Part shown: positions 42,223 to 49,440 of the stretch, in pieces | How positions within the stretch are numbered: position 1 is the first letter of the stretch | Layout of the letters: each line of letters starts with the position of its first letter | Source: Erythrobacter ani | GTDB taxonomy: Bacteria; Pseudomonadota; Alphaproteobacteria; Sphingomonadales; Sphingomonadaceae | Length of the DNA stretch: 64,000 nucleotides | Assembly (NCBI RefSeq): GCF_019204025.1 | Contig: NZ_JAGSPB010000002.1 | Span: 124,001-188,000 of the forward strand | Reading direction: 5' to 3' | Notes under the pieces: generated by a model | Database searches by the model: none | What the model was told of the DNA's origin: nothing | The model's input: the letters and a program-made list of their open reading frames with translations, nothing else | Position numbers and translations under genes: made by a program

Positions 42223-42660
42223 TTATTGTTGTGTTCGTTGAAATATCGAAGTCTGCCCTTCGCACATACCCAAGTTAGCATAGTCCAAATGACCATCTTT
42301 GACTTGGTAAGGTTCAAAGATGAGAACGGGGTAACCGTCAACATGGTCGAGCTCAATCGCGATAGCATCGGACGAACTGTTGTCGTCATGTGAAACGGTT
42401 TTGCTGTCATAGAAAACAGCTGTGGCTCTGTACTGCCCGGCTTGCGCTTGTTCCCTCATATGATCGATTAGCCATTGGCGCATCTCACTTGGTCGCGTGA
42501 CGTCATCGATGCCGACAGCTGAAACACTCACAAGATCACCGCTTATACTTATTGCGGCGCCATAAGGACAGAACTCTAGATCCTCCGCGAGCATTTTCTT
42601 CGCAATCCAACTATACTCGTCCAGCAATGACTGAAATTCTTGCCTCACATGTTCATGCAT
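42223..42660 (-). CDS. Hypothetical cytosolic protein
   Basis: 145 residues (MHEHVRQEFQSLLDEYSWIAKKMLAEDLEFCPYGAAISISGDLVSVSAVGIDDVTRPSEMRQWLIDHMREQAQAGQYRATAVFYDSKTVSHD...). Regular alternation of helix and strand without signal or TM segment; looks like a small conserved domain protein of unknown function. AAGGAG and TAAGGA lie shortly upstream. Its start overlaps the end of a small membrane-protein frame. Confidence 0.7.
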   Translation of the reverse strand: MHEHVRQEFQSLLDEYSWIAKKMLAEDLEFCPYGAAISISGDLVSVSAVGIDDVTRPSEMRQWLIDHMREQAQAGQYRATAVFYDSKTVSHDDNSSSDAIAIELDHVDGYPVLIFEPYQVKDGHLDYANLGMCEGQTSIFQRTQQ

Positions 42661-42824
42661 AAATCCTTACGCTCCTTTGACGGAACAGAGCACTGAGCAC
42701 CGTATCGACCATCGAATACACTCTGGATCTGTTCAAAAGCGGAAGCGACGATAGCCGCGAAAACGGCTGTGAGTATGACGATAATCGAGCCTCCAGCAGG
42801 AACATGTTGCCTTTGAGACCCCAT
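42645..42824 (-). CDS. Possible one-helix membrane peptide
   Basis: 59 residues from ATG 42824 with one clear TM helix (GGSIIVILTAVFAAIVASAFEQ) and a charged C-terminus. It overlaps the next gene by 16 bases and would be co-translated with it. Composition fits a real small membrane protein, but there is no homology evidence. Confidence 0.4.
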   Translation of the reverse strand: MGSQRQHVPAGGSIIVILTAVFAAIVASAFEQIQSVFDGRYGAQCSVPSKERKDLCMNM

Positions 42825-42946
42825 GCCCAAACAGCCTTATTCTCTTCCGGGATGAGAAGACAAACTGTCGATCATAGATCATCCAGAATGAGTTTTAACG
42901 CCATTCAACATGCGCACGCAGTGCATAATGAGCCATTCTTGCCACA

Positions 42947-42969
42947 ATATATTGACATCGTCAACTTAT
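42947..42969. promoter_or_regulatory. Island operator 5
   Basis: ATATATTGAC-ATC-GTCAACTTAT; 5-3-5 core perfect, outer arms with mismatches. On the minus strand TATATT follows at 42951-42946, pointing to the genes at 42824 and 42660. Confidence 0.65.
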
Positions 42970-43227
42970 GTGGTCGATATGGTACTGGTCTTGAAGCACA
43001 AAGGCCTCAGCACCCCATACCATTGCCCTGACTTCGAATCCTCGAAGTTCGTCACCCTAGGGGAAGGATCGCCTTTTCGTGGGGATCGCCATCCCATCGG
43101 CGCTGAGCTTTGCAAGCGAACGAAGAGAAATCGTGGCGTAGGCCGATCTCAATAGTGCCAGAACAATACAATGAGATATCGTCGGTTGGCGAAGACTGGC
43201 GCAGGATCGCAAGTCCGTTTGAACCAT
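42970..43227. other. Right end of the island, no supported gene
   Basis: A plus-strand frame (VLVLKHKGLSTPYHCPDFESSKFV...) faintly recalls a GST N-terminal domain but starts without a ribosome site and ends after 80 codons; at most a remnant. No integrase fragment seen. Confidence 0.3.
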
Positions 43228-43274
43228 ATTCGTAATGATGGGGTCAGAGGTTCGAATCCTCTAAGCGGCACCAC
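43228..43274. repeat. Right attachment-site copy (tRNA-Thr 3' fragment)
   Basis: 47 bp identical to 30561-30607. It contains the anticodon stem-loop part, T arm and acceptor 3' strand but no 5' half, so it is not a functional tRNA. It marks the original 3' end of the tRNA gene before integration. Confidence 0.92.
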
Positions 43275-43385
43275 TCTCCAATCCAATTGAATAGCGATCG
43301 GCTGAGGGCCGCGGGGCGGCCTCATTGCGCGGGCTCGAGTTCTCAGAACGCTTGCATCGCCTGCCCAGAGGTCTAGCGCGATGGC

Positions 43386-43646
43386 ATGGACATGGAACAC
43401 CTATTGCAGCGCTATTTCGGCACCACCGAGTTGGGTGAAGTGCAGGTCGACGCGATACCTACCGCTACCGACAGAATGCTGGTCGATTTCGGCTTGGAGA
43501 AAGATCGCGGCAAGCGGTTTGGCCTTTGGAGTCTGCTCTACATGCTCGATGCCGCGCCCGATCTGGATGTGGCTTTTGACGACGAGTCTGACCGTGAGGC
43601 TGCGCGCAGTTTCATGGATCTCGTTGCTTCTGCGGGCCAGAGCTAG
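43386..43646 (+). CDS. Small hypothetical protein before the ribosomal oxygenase
   Basis: 86 residues (MDMEHLLQRYFGTTELGEVQVDAIPTATDRMLVDFGLEKDRGKRFGLWSLLYMLDAAPDLDVAFDDESDREAARSFMDLVASAG). Acidic and helical, no signal or TM. It ends 5 bases before the cupin gene, so the two are probably co-transcribed. No family recognised. Confidence 0.7.
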   Translation: MDMEHLLQRYFGTTELGEVQVDAIPTATDRMLVDFGLEKDRGKRFGLWSLLYMLDAAPDLDVAFDDESDREAARSFMDLVASAGQS

Positions 43647-43651
43647 CTGCA

Positions 43652-44809
43652 ATGGCGATGCGTTTCACGGATTTCGACGCGCAAACATTTCTGCGCGAAT
43701 ATTGGCAGAAGAAACCGTTGCTGATCCGCAATCCGTGGGCGGACTGGCACAATCCCCTTGAGCCGGACGAGCTTGCCGGCCTTGCATGCGAGCCGCACGT
43801 GGAATCGCGCCTGATTTCGCAGGCGGCGGACGAAATCGCGCTCGAACACGGCCCGGTCGAAGAGGACCGCTTTGATGATCTCGGCAAAGCGCCTTGGACT
43901 TTGCTTGTTCAAGCGGTCGATCATTACGTGCCCGGCGTAGCCGAGCTTATCGACCCGTTTCGGTTCATTCCCAATTGGCGGATCGACGATGTCATGGTGA
44001 GCTATGCGACCGATGGCGGCGGGGTCGGCGCGCATTTCGATCAATATGATGTGTTTCTCATCCAAGGACTCGGGCGTCGGAGGTGGCAATTGGGCGGGCT
44101 TTGCGATGAGGACACGCCGCTATTGCCGCATGACGGCTTGCGGTTGCTCGCAGAATTCGAGCCGGAGCAGGATTGGCTGCTGGAACCGGGCGATATCCTC
44201 TACGTGCCGCCCCGGATCGCGCATCGCGGCGTGGCCGTGGGCCATGACTGCATGACGTACTCGGTCGGATTCCGCGCCCCGTCGCGCGATGAATTGATTG
44301 CGGGCTGGGCAGAAGAGGCCGCGAGCCTTGATGGCGACGATGATCGCTACACCGACCCGGATCTGGCCGCGCAGGACAATGCTGGCGAGATCACTGGCGC
44401 TGCCCTTGCCCGCTTGCACGCGATGATTGCCGAGCGCTTGAACGATGAAAAGGCGTTTGCGCGCTGGTTCGGTGCCTTTGCAACCGCTCCCAAAAATGAA
44501 CAGCTGGACTGGCAGCTCGAAGACCCCGTCACCCTCGACACGATCTCCAGAACGCTTGAAAGCGGCCAGGTTGTGCTGCGCAATCCGGCGAGCCGGTTTG
44601 CGTTCATAAGCGAGGAAGAGGGCGAAGTGCTGCTGATGGTTGACGGGGAATGCACGCCATGCACAGCGGAAACGGCAGTGTTTGCGAAGGCTCTTTGCGC
44701 AGCGCCGCGGGTCGAGATCCAGCCTCGACAGATTAAAAGAGAGGTCGGCGTGCTCATATGCGACCTCATCAACCGCGGTTGCATCGCCTTCGAGCAGAAG
44801 GAGGCCTAG
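43652..44809 (+). CDS. JmjC/cupin ribosomal protein oxygenase (RoxA/YcfD-like)
   Basis: 385 residues. Opens with FDAQTFLREYWQKKPLLIRN, the start of the JmjC-type cupin. Fe(II) ligands: H and D in GVGAHFDQYDVFLIQGLGRRRWQLG and the second His in PPRIAHRGVAV. A C-terminal dimerisation/winged region follows. E. coli YcfD hydroxylates an Arg of ribosomal protein L16; the length and motifs fit this 2-oxoglutarate-dependent oxygenase. Convergent with the pseudouridine synthase gene (4-base overlap). Confidence 0.88.
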   Translation: MAMRFTDFDAQTFLREYWQKKPLLIRNPWADWHNPLEPDELAGLACEPHVESRLISQAADEIALEHGPVEEDRFDDLGKAPWTLLVQAVDHYVPGVAELIDPFRFIPNWRIDDVMVSYATDGGGVGAHFDQYDVFLIQGLGRRRWQLGGLCDEDTPLLPHDGLRLLAEFEPEQDWLLEPGDILYVPPRIAHRGVAVGHDCMTYSVGFRAPSRDELIAGWAEEAASLDGDDDRYTDPDLAAQDNAGEITGAALARLHAMIAERLNDEKAFARWFGAFATAPKNEQLDWQLEDPVTLDTISRTLESGQVVLRNPASRFAFISEEEGEVLLMVDGECTPCTAETAVFAKALCAAPRVEIQPRQIKREVGVLICDLINRGCIAFEQKEA

Positions 44810-45357
44810 AAGCTTCGACCCTCAGCCCAGTTTCCTGGCGCGATGTTTTCCAGATCCCAGTCGCCGATTGACCACCTTACGAGGCGCAGCGTGGGATGGC
44901 CGACCGCTGCCGTCATCCGGCGTACCTGACGGTTCTTGCCTTCGCGCAAGGTCAACCTGATCCAGCTGTCGGGTACGGATTTGCGCACCCGAATCGGCGG
45001 ATCGCGTGGCCACAATTGCGGATCGGCGATACGCTCGACTTCGGCAGGCCGGGTCATTCCGTCTTTCAAGCGAACACCGCAGCGCAACTGATCGAGCACC
45101 GCATCCTCTGCTTCGCCTTCAATCTGCACCAGATATGCCTTGGGCAGTTTGAACCGCGGATCGGCGATCCTCGCTTGCAATTTCCCGTCATCGCAAAGCA
45201 GCAACAATCCCTCGCTGTCGCGGTCCAACCGGCCTGCCGGGTAAACCCCCGGGAGGTCGATGAAATCCGAAAGCGTCTGGCGTTTCGTTGGGCTTCCTCG
45301 GTCGGTAAACTGCGAGAGCACGCCGAAAGGTTTGTTGAACAGGATCAAACGCGCCAT
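44806..45357 (-). CDS. rluE: RluE-like 23S rRNA pseudouridine synthase
   Basis: 183 residues of the RsuA/RluB/E/F family, without an S4 domain as in RluE. Catalytic motif YPAGRLDRDSEGLLLLCDDG with the nucleophilic Asp; also KAYLVQIEGE and LREGKNRQVRRMTAAVGHPTLRLVRWSIGDWDL. RluE makes pseudouridine 2457 in 23S rRNA. The absence of S4 and the short length support RluE over RluB/F. Confidence 0.88.
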   Translation of the reverse strand: MARLILFNKPFGVLSQFTDRGSPTKRQTLSDFIDLPGVYPAGRLDRDSEGLLLLCDDGKLQARIADPRFKLPKAYLVQIEGEAEDAVLDQLRCGVRLKDGMTRPAEVERIADPQLWPRDPPIRVRKSVPDSWIRLTLREGKNRQVRRMTAAVGHPTLRLVRWSIGDWDLENIAPGNWAEGRSF

Positions 45358-45485
45358 CGCGCGACCTTTGACGCATCGGAGACGAAGTCAAGTGGCTGTC
45401 CCGTCCTGCGCTTTGGCCGAGTTCGGCTTGCGCGCGAACGGCAGCTATGGTCATGCACCGAGCTTGGTCAATCTTGAAGGACAGG

Positions 45486-46457
45486 ATGCAGCGCATTCGC
45501 ATTTTGATTGCAGGGGCTAGTGGTACGATCGGCAGAGTGGTTGCGGAGGCGCTAATCGGCGACGGACACGAAGTCGTATGCCTGCTGCGGCGCTCTCCTT
45601 CCGGCGAAGAGGCGGCCGGGTTTCACGCCCAAGGCGGCGCACGTATCGTTTTCGCAGACTTGTCCGACCCGCTTGCCCTGCGCGATAGCGTTCACGATAT
45701 CGCGCCATCATGCGTGGTTTCGTGCCTCGCATCGCGGAGCGGATCGCCCAAGGACGCACAGGCGGTCGACTATGCTGCGAATTCCAACCTGCTCCGCGCA
45801 GCCGAGCATGCCGGGACAGAGCACTTCCTGCTGCTCTCGGCAATTTGCGTACAAAGACCGCAATTGGCGTTCCAGCATGCCAAGCTTGCCTTTGAAAAAG
45901 AGCTGATCGAAAGTCCTGTGGAGCATACGATCGTGCGTCCAACCGCCTTCTTCAAATCGCTGTCAGGGCAGGTCGCTCGCGTTGCACGTGGCAAACCTTT
46001 TCTGCTTTTCGGAGGCGGCGAACTTACTCGCTGCAAGCCGATCAGCGACCGCGACCTTGCGCGCTTCATTGCCGGTTGTATGTCCGATCCCGAAGCGAGA
46101 AACCAGGTGCTGCCCATCGGCGGGCCGGGCCCCGCGATCTCGCCGCGCGGCCAAGGCGAACTGCTGTTCGGTCTCACCGGGAGAGAACCAAACTACCGGT
46201 CTGTCCCGCCTGCGCTTTTCGGTGCCGCAGCGCGCGTGCTTTCGCTCGGCGCGCCTGTGTCCGACTGGTTCGCGGAGAAAGCCGAATACGCCCGGATCGC
46301 GAAATATTATGCTACGCAGAGCATGCTCGTGCTCGACCCTGAAACCGGCGAGTATTCAGAGGAAGCCACTCCCGAATTCGGAAGCGACACCCTTCACGGC
46401 CATTACGAGAAATTGCTTCACGCCGACGGTCTGCAATCCGGAACGCTAGGCGACTAG
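45486..46457 (+). CDS. bciA: BciA-like 3,8-divinyl (proto)chlorophyllide 8-vinyl reductase
   Basis: 323 residues from ATG 45486 (GGACAGG upstream); the frame is open to 45447. Atypical SDR/NmrA fold with GASGTIGRVVAEAL binding NADPH and YAANSNLLRAAEHAGTEHFLLLSAICVQ. The C-terminal segment KYYATQSMLVLDPETGEYSEEATPEFGSDTLHGHYEKLL is what I associate with BciA. The enzyme reduces the 8-vinyl group in bacteriochlorophyll synthesis. No other photosynthesis gene is in the window. If the BciA reading is wrong it is a generic NAD(P)-binding reductase. Confidence 0.75.
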   Translation: MQRIRILIAGASGTIGRVVAEALIGDGHEVVCLLRRSPSGEEAAGFHAQGGARIVFADLSDPLALRDSVHDIAPSCVVSCLASRSGSPKDAQAVDYAANSNLLRAAEHAGTEHFLLLSAICVQRPQLAFQHAKLAFEKELIESPVEHTIVRPTAFFKSLSGQVARVARGKPFLLFGGGELTRCKPISDRDLARFIAGCMSDPEARNQVLPIGGPGPAISPRGQGELLFGLTGREPNYRSVPPALFGAAARVLSLGAPVSDWFAEKAEYARIAKYYATQSMLVLDPETGEYSEEATPEFGSDTLHGHYEKLLHADGLQSGTLGD

Positions 46458-47369
46458 CGATGCGAGGACGCGGCGCTTCCCTGCGAAAGGTCTGCGGCCG
46501 TGCATCACCAGGTAATTGTCGACCAGAGCAACATCACCGGGCTGCCATGCCAGATCGGCGGTCAGCGCATCCGCGATCGCTATCGCAGGTGCCATGTCCT
46601 CCGATGTGATCGGCGTGCCATCGCCAAAGGTGATTGCCCTGTTGGGATCGTTGCGGCTGTCGGCCCATCCGCGAAATGCGGCGATGAGCTGGTTGAAGAA
46701 AGTGCGACGGCCATCGCCGATCGCGCGGACTGCGGGAAGCGGCGGTGTCGTTGCGCGCAAACTCCCGTCATCCTGCCATTCCCACGAATAACCCAGATCG
46801 CGCAGACGCGCTTCGGCTGCACCCTTGTCCGAAACGCTCAAAGTACTGCGCCAACTGCGGCCCTGGCCTGATCCTGCATCGTCATCGCCGGGCATGACAT
46901 TGGTGTAGCGCACGCCTTCGGCTTCGACCCGCGCCACGAAGCCGGGTGCCTCGCCCGTCAGCCGGTCCAGCACCCAGTCGGAGCGGCACAGCGGCGTGGC
47001 GCCGCCGGTTTCAGCTGCGATCTCGCAATAGAAAAACAGTTTCGAGGGATAGATTGGGGTCTGCGCCATCTCATGATGCAGGAAAATCTCGGTTGTCGGC
47101 GGCGCTTCGTTCGCAGTGAAAACGCGCGGCGTCACATTGGTGCGGACGGCGTTGGATAACGAATCTTCATAGGTAAAGCCTGGCTCGCCATACCCCTGAA
47201 CCGCAGCGTCGAAAGCGGTCGGATCGGGGACGTCGAAACCGCGAAACAGCAGCGCGCCTGCATCGTGGAGCGCCGCATCGACCGCAGGTTTGTTCACGCT
47301 GAGGAAAGCGGCAAGGTCTCCGCCGCCAGCGATGATCGCGGGAAATTCGTGATCGGTCATGTCAGTCAT
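46446..47369 (-). CDS. TauD/TfdA-family Fe(II)/2-oxoglutarate dioxygenase
   Basis: 307 residues from ATG 47369; ATG 47360 (MTDHEF) is equally likely. Iron-binding residues: FLHHEMAQ for the H-x-D/E pair and the distal His in LVDNYLVMHGRRPFAGKRRVLAS with the 2-oxoglutarate-binding Arg. Also GALLFRGFDVPDP at the N-terminus. Similar to SyrP/TauD-like proteins. Substrate unknown. The start overlaps the end of the aldo/keto reductase gene, and the stop overlaps that of bciA by 12 bases. Confidence 0.85.
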   Translation of the reverse strand: MTDMTDHEFPAIIAGGGDLAAFLSVNKPAVDAALHDAGALLFRGFDVPDPTAFDAAVQGYGEPGFTYEDSLSNAVRTNVTPRVFTANEAPPTTEIFLHHEMAQTPIYPSKLFFYCEIAAETGGATPLCRSDWVLDRLTGEAPGFVARVEAEGVRYTNVMPGDDDAGSGQGRSWRSTLSVSDKGAAEARLRDLGYSWEWQDDGSLRATTPPLPAVRAIGDGRRTFFNQLIAAFRGWADSRNDPNRAITFGDGTPITSEDMAPAIAIADALTADLAWQPGDVALVDNYLVMHGRRPFAGKRRVLASLVA

Positions 47370-48318
47370 AGATCGGATGGAATGTGTTGAAGGCCGCTTC
47401 GGTAAAGGTCCCTGGGTCGTTGAAGCGGCGGTTGAGATTGAGCGCGCCAATCGCGGCCATTTCCACCTGCGAAAGCTCAAAGTCGAACACGTCCAGATTC
47501 TCCCTCATACGCTCCGGCTTGGTCGTCTTTGGAATGATCGCTGTACCACGCTGCAGGCCCCAGCGCAGGAGAACCTGTGCGGGTGTTTTTCCATGCGCAT
47601 CTGCCGCAACCATGACCGGAGCGGCCCCAAGCAGGCTTTCACCCTCAGCTGCCATGTCGAGTTCGAAATAGCTCTGCGCTCCCAGTGGAGAGAATGCCGT
47701 TACGTCGACACCGTATTGTCCGGCAAGGCGGATCAGACGCTCTTGCGACAGATAAGGGTGCGCTTCGATCTGGAGCATCGCAGGCTTTATCCGGGCGTAG
47801 CTCATCAGGTCATGGATCAGGGCGGAATTGTAATTGCACACGCCGATTTGCTTCACGAGGCCCTTGTCGACCAGAGCCTCCATCGCGGCCCATGTCTCGT
47901 GCAACGGAATTTTCGCAGCCTTCATCGCCGGGTTTGGCGCTGCGGGGTCAAACAGCCATTCTGGCGGATAGCGCTCTTCGATCGGTACATATTCGAGCGC
48001 GATGGGGAAATGGATCAGGTAGAGATCAAGGTAATCGAGCTTCAGGTCGTCCAGTGATTTGCGGCACGCCTCCTCGACATGTTCGGGCGCGTGGAAGGTG
48101 TTCCAGAGCTTCGACGTGACCCACAATTCGTTGCGGGTCGTGAGCCCGTCAGCGATGGCCTTGGCGAGCCCGTCGCCAGTCTGGGCCTCGTTGCCGTAAT
48201 CTGCCGCGCTGTCGAAATGGCGATAGCCCGCCTTCACAGCCTCGACGACGCAGTCGGCCGTGTTTTCCCGGGGGATTTTCCAGAGGCCGAAACCGATACG
48301 GGGCATGTCTTGAAGCAC
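47362..48318 (-). CDS. Aldo/keto reductase
   Basis: 318 residues from GTG 48318 (AGGA seven bases upstream); ATG 48306 is the alternative. AKR tetrad: D and Y in FDSAADYGNE, K in VTSKLWNT, H in DLYLIHFP. Further GVCNYNSALIHDL and AIIPKTTKPERMRENLDVFDFELS. The long loop after IHFPIALEYVPIEERYPPEW is like plant/xylose-reductase-type AKRs, suggesting a sugar aldehyde substrate, in line with the neighbouring GH42 enzyme. Starts 8 bases after the Gfo/Idh stop. Confidence 0.9.
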   Translation of the reverse strand: MLQDMPRIGFGLWKIPRENTADCVVEAVKAGYRHFDSAADYGNEAQTGDGLAKAIADGLTTRNELWVTSKLWNTFHAPEHVEEACRKSLDDLKLDYLDLYLIHFPIALEYVPIEERYPPEWLFDPAAPNPAMKAAKIPLHETWAAMEALVDKGLVKQIGVCNYNSALIHDLMSYARIKPAMLQIEAHPYLSQERLIRLAGQYGVDVTAFSPLGAQSYFELDMAAEGESLLGAAPVMVAADAHGKTPAQVLLRWGLQRGTAIIPKTTKPERMRENLDVFDFELSQVEMAAIGALNLNRRFNDPGTFTEAAFNTFHPIYD

Positions 48319-48326
48319 GTCTGTTC

Positions 48327-49400
48327 CTAATCTTCGAAGCTGATGTCGATGGGCTGCCGAGTGGCGATGGATTGCTGGGCAGCCGCGCCCATGACGACGG
48401 AGCGATAACCATCGCGCGCATCGATCAGCGGCGCGGTCCCGTTGACAAGCGCGTCGTGGAAATCGCGCTGCTGGAAATAGGTTGCTCCGTGATGGTCGCC
48501 AGCCGCGAGAGCATCGGGCGGGGTATCGACATGGGTGACGAACGGTCCGGACTTGTCGCGCGGCGACCACGTGACTTCGGCTGATGGTAGCTTGACTTCC
48601 ATCTTGCCCGCGGGGCCGACGGCGCTGATCTCTTCCTGCTCCTCCGACCCCTCGGCGAACATGCAGAGATCGAGGATGGCTCTCGCGCCGCCTGTGAATT
48701 CGACCGTGACGAAGGCGTTGTCGATGATGTCGGGAGTTTCGCCGTCGTAACGCTCATCGATGTGATTCACGTCCTGCGCGCCGCTTGCGAAGATTCGCAC
48801 CGGTTCGTCCCGAAGAATGTGCCGCATCAGGTCGAAGAAATGGCAGCATTTTTCGACCAGGGTGCCGCCGGTGTTGCGGTTGAAGCGGTTCCAGTCGCCG
48901 ACTTTGACCAGGAACGGGAAACGATGTTCGCGAATGGAGAGCATTTTTATCTCGCCCACCTCGCCCGCATGCAGACGCTCGATAAAGCGCGTGACCGGCG
49001 GCATATAGCGATATTCGAGGCCCACCCAGAGCAAGTTCGGGTATTCGCGCGCGGCCTTCGCCAGCGCCTTGGCATCAGCAGGAGTGGTACACATCGGTTT
49101 TTCGAGCAAGATCGCAGCGCCTGCCTGCATCACGGGCCTGACAATATCGAAATGCGTGAAGTTCGGCGATGCAATGACAACCGCGTCGGGTTCGGACTGC
49201 CGAAGCATCTCGGCGTTGTCGGAGAACAGCTGTACATCCTGTCCCAGGCGCTCTGCCAGAGACGCTGCCGCCTCGCGTGATCCGGCATCGGGATCGGCGA
49301 TCGCGGTCAGCTCCGCCCCCTCGACCAGCGCGAGATTCTGCATGTGCTCGCGGCCCATCATGCCGCAGCCGATAATCGCATATGTCCTTGTGGCGCTCAT
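48327..49400 (-). CDS. Gfo/Idh/MocA-family oxidoreductase
   Basis: 357 residues from ATG 49400; no strong ribosome site. N-terminal Rossmann motif YAIIGCGMMGREHMQNLALV, then the family signature ILLEKPMCTTPADAK with its EKP, and C-terminal domain with GGTLVEKCCHFFDLMRHIL (the GG.....HxxD-like catalytic region). Uses NAD(P) on sugars, inositols or their derivatives. Part of the GH42 operon. Confidence 0.88.
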   Translation of the reverse strand: MSATRTYAIIGCGMMGREHMQNLALVEGAELTAIADPDAGSREAAASLAERLGQDVQLFSDNAEMLRQSEPDAVVIASPNFTHFDIVRPVMQAGAAILLEKPMCTTPADAKALAKAAREYPNLLWVGLEYRYMPPVTRFIERLHAGEVGEIKMLSIREHRFPFLVKVGDWNRFNRNTGGTLVEKCCHFFDLMRHILRDEPVRIFASGAQDVNHIDERYDGETPDIIDNAFVTVEFTGGARAILDLCMFAEGSEEQEEISAVGPAGKMEVKLPSAEVTWSPRDKSGPFVTHVDTPPDALAAGDHHGATYFQQRDFHDALVNGTAPLIDARDGYRSVVMGAAAQQSIATRQPIDISFED

Positions 49401-49440
49401 CGCGGTGCACATGTGCGCGGGCGCGGCGCTTGGCAAGGGA

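Larger units (their letters stand above)
30608..43274. mobile_element. Genomic island integrated at tRNA-Thr, no integrase found
   Basis: The 12.7-kb segment is bounded by 47-bp direct repeats of the tRNA-Thr 3' end, the hallmark of tyrosine-recombinase integration. Contents: GFA-like and GST-like proteins, TetR regulator, PLP lyase, alpha/beta hydrolases, LysE and TSUP exporters, a crotonase, small hypotheticals and gene remnants, with more AT-rich spacers than its surroundings. I see no integrase, excisionase, relaxase or transposase. It could be a decayed island or a non-autonomous one moved in trans. Five copies of one operator are spread over it. Confidence 0.85.

Noticed and set aside
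42910..43155. Possible GST N-terminal fragment at the island's right end
   Set aside because: Similarity is too weak, there is no ribosome site, and operator 5 lies inside the frame.
43228..43274. Second tRNA-Thr gene
   Set aside because: Only the 3' part is present; no 5' acceptor strand or D arm, so it is an att copy.
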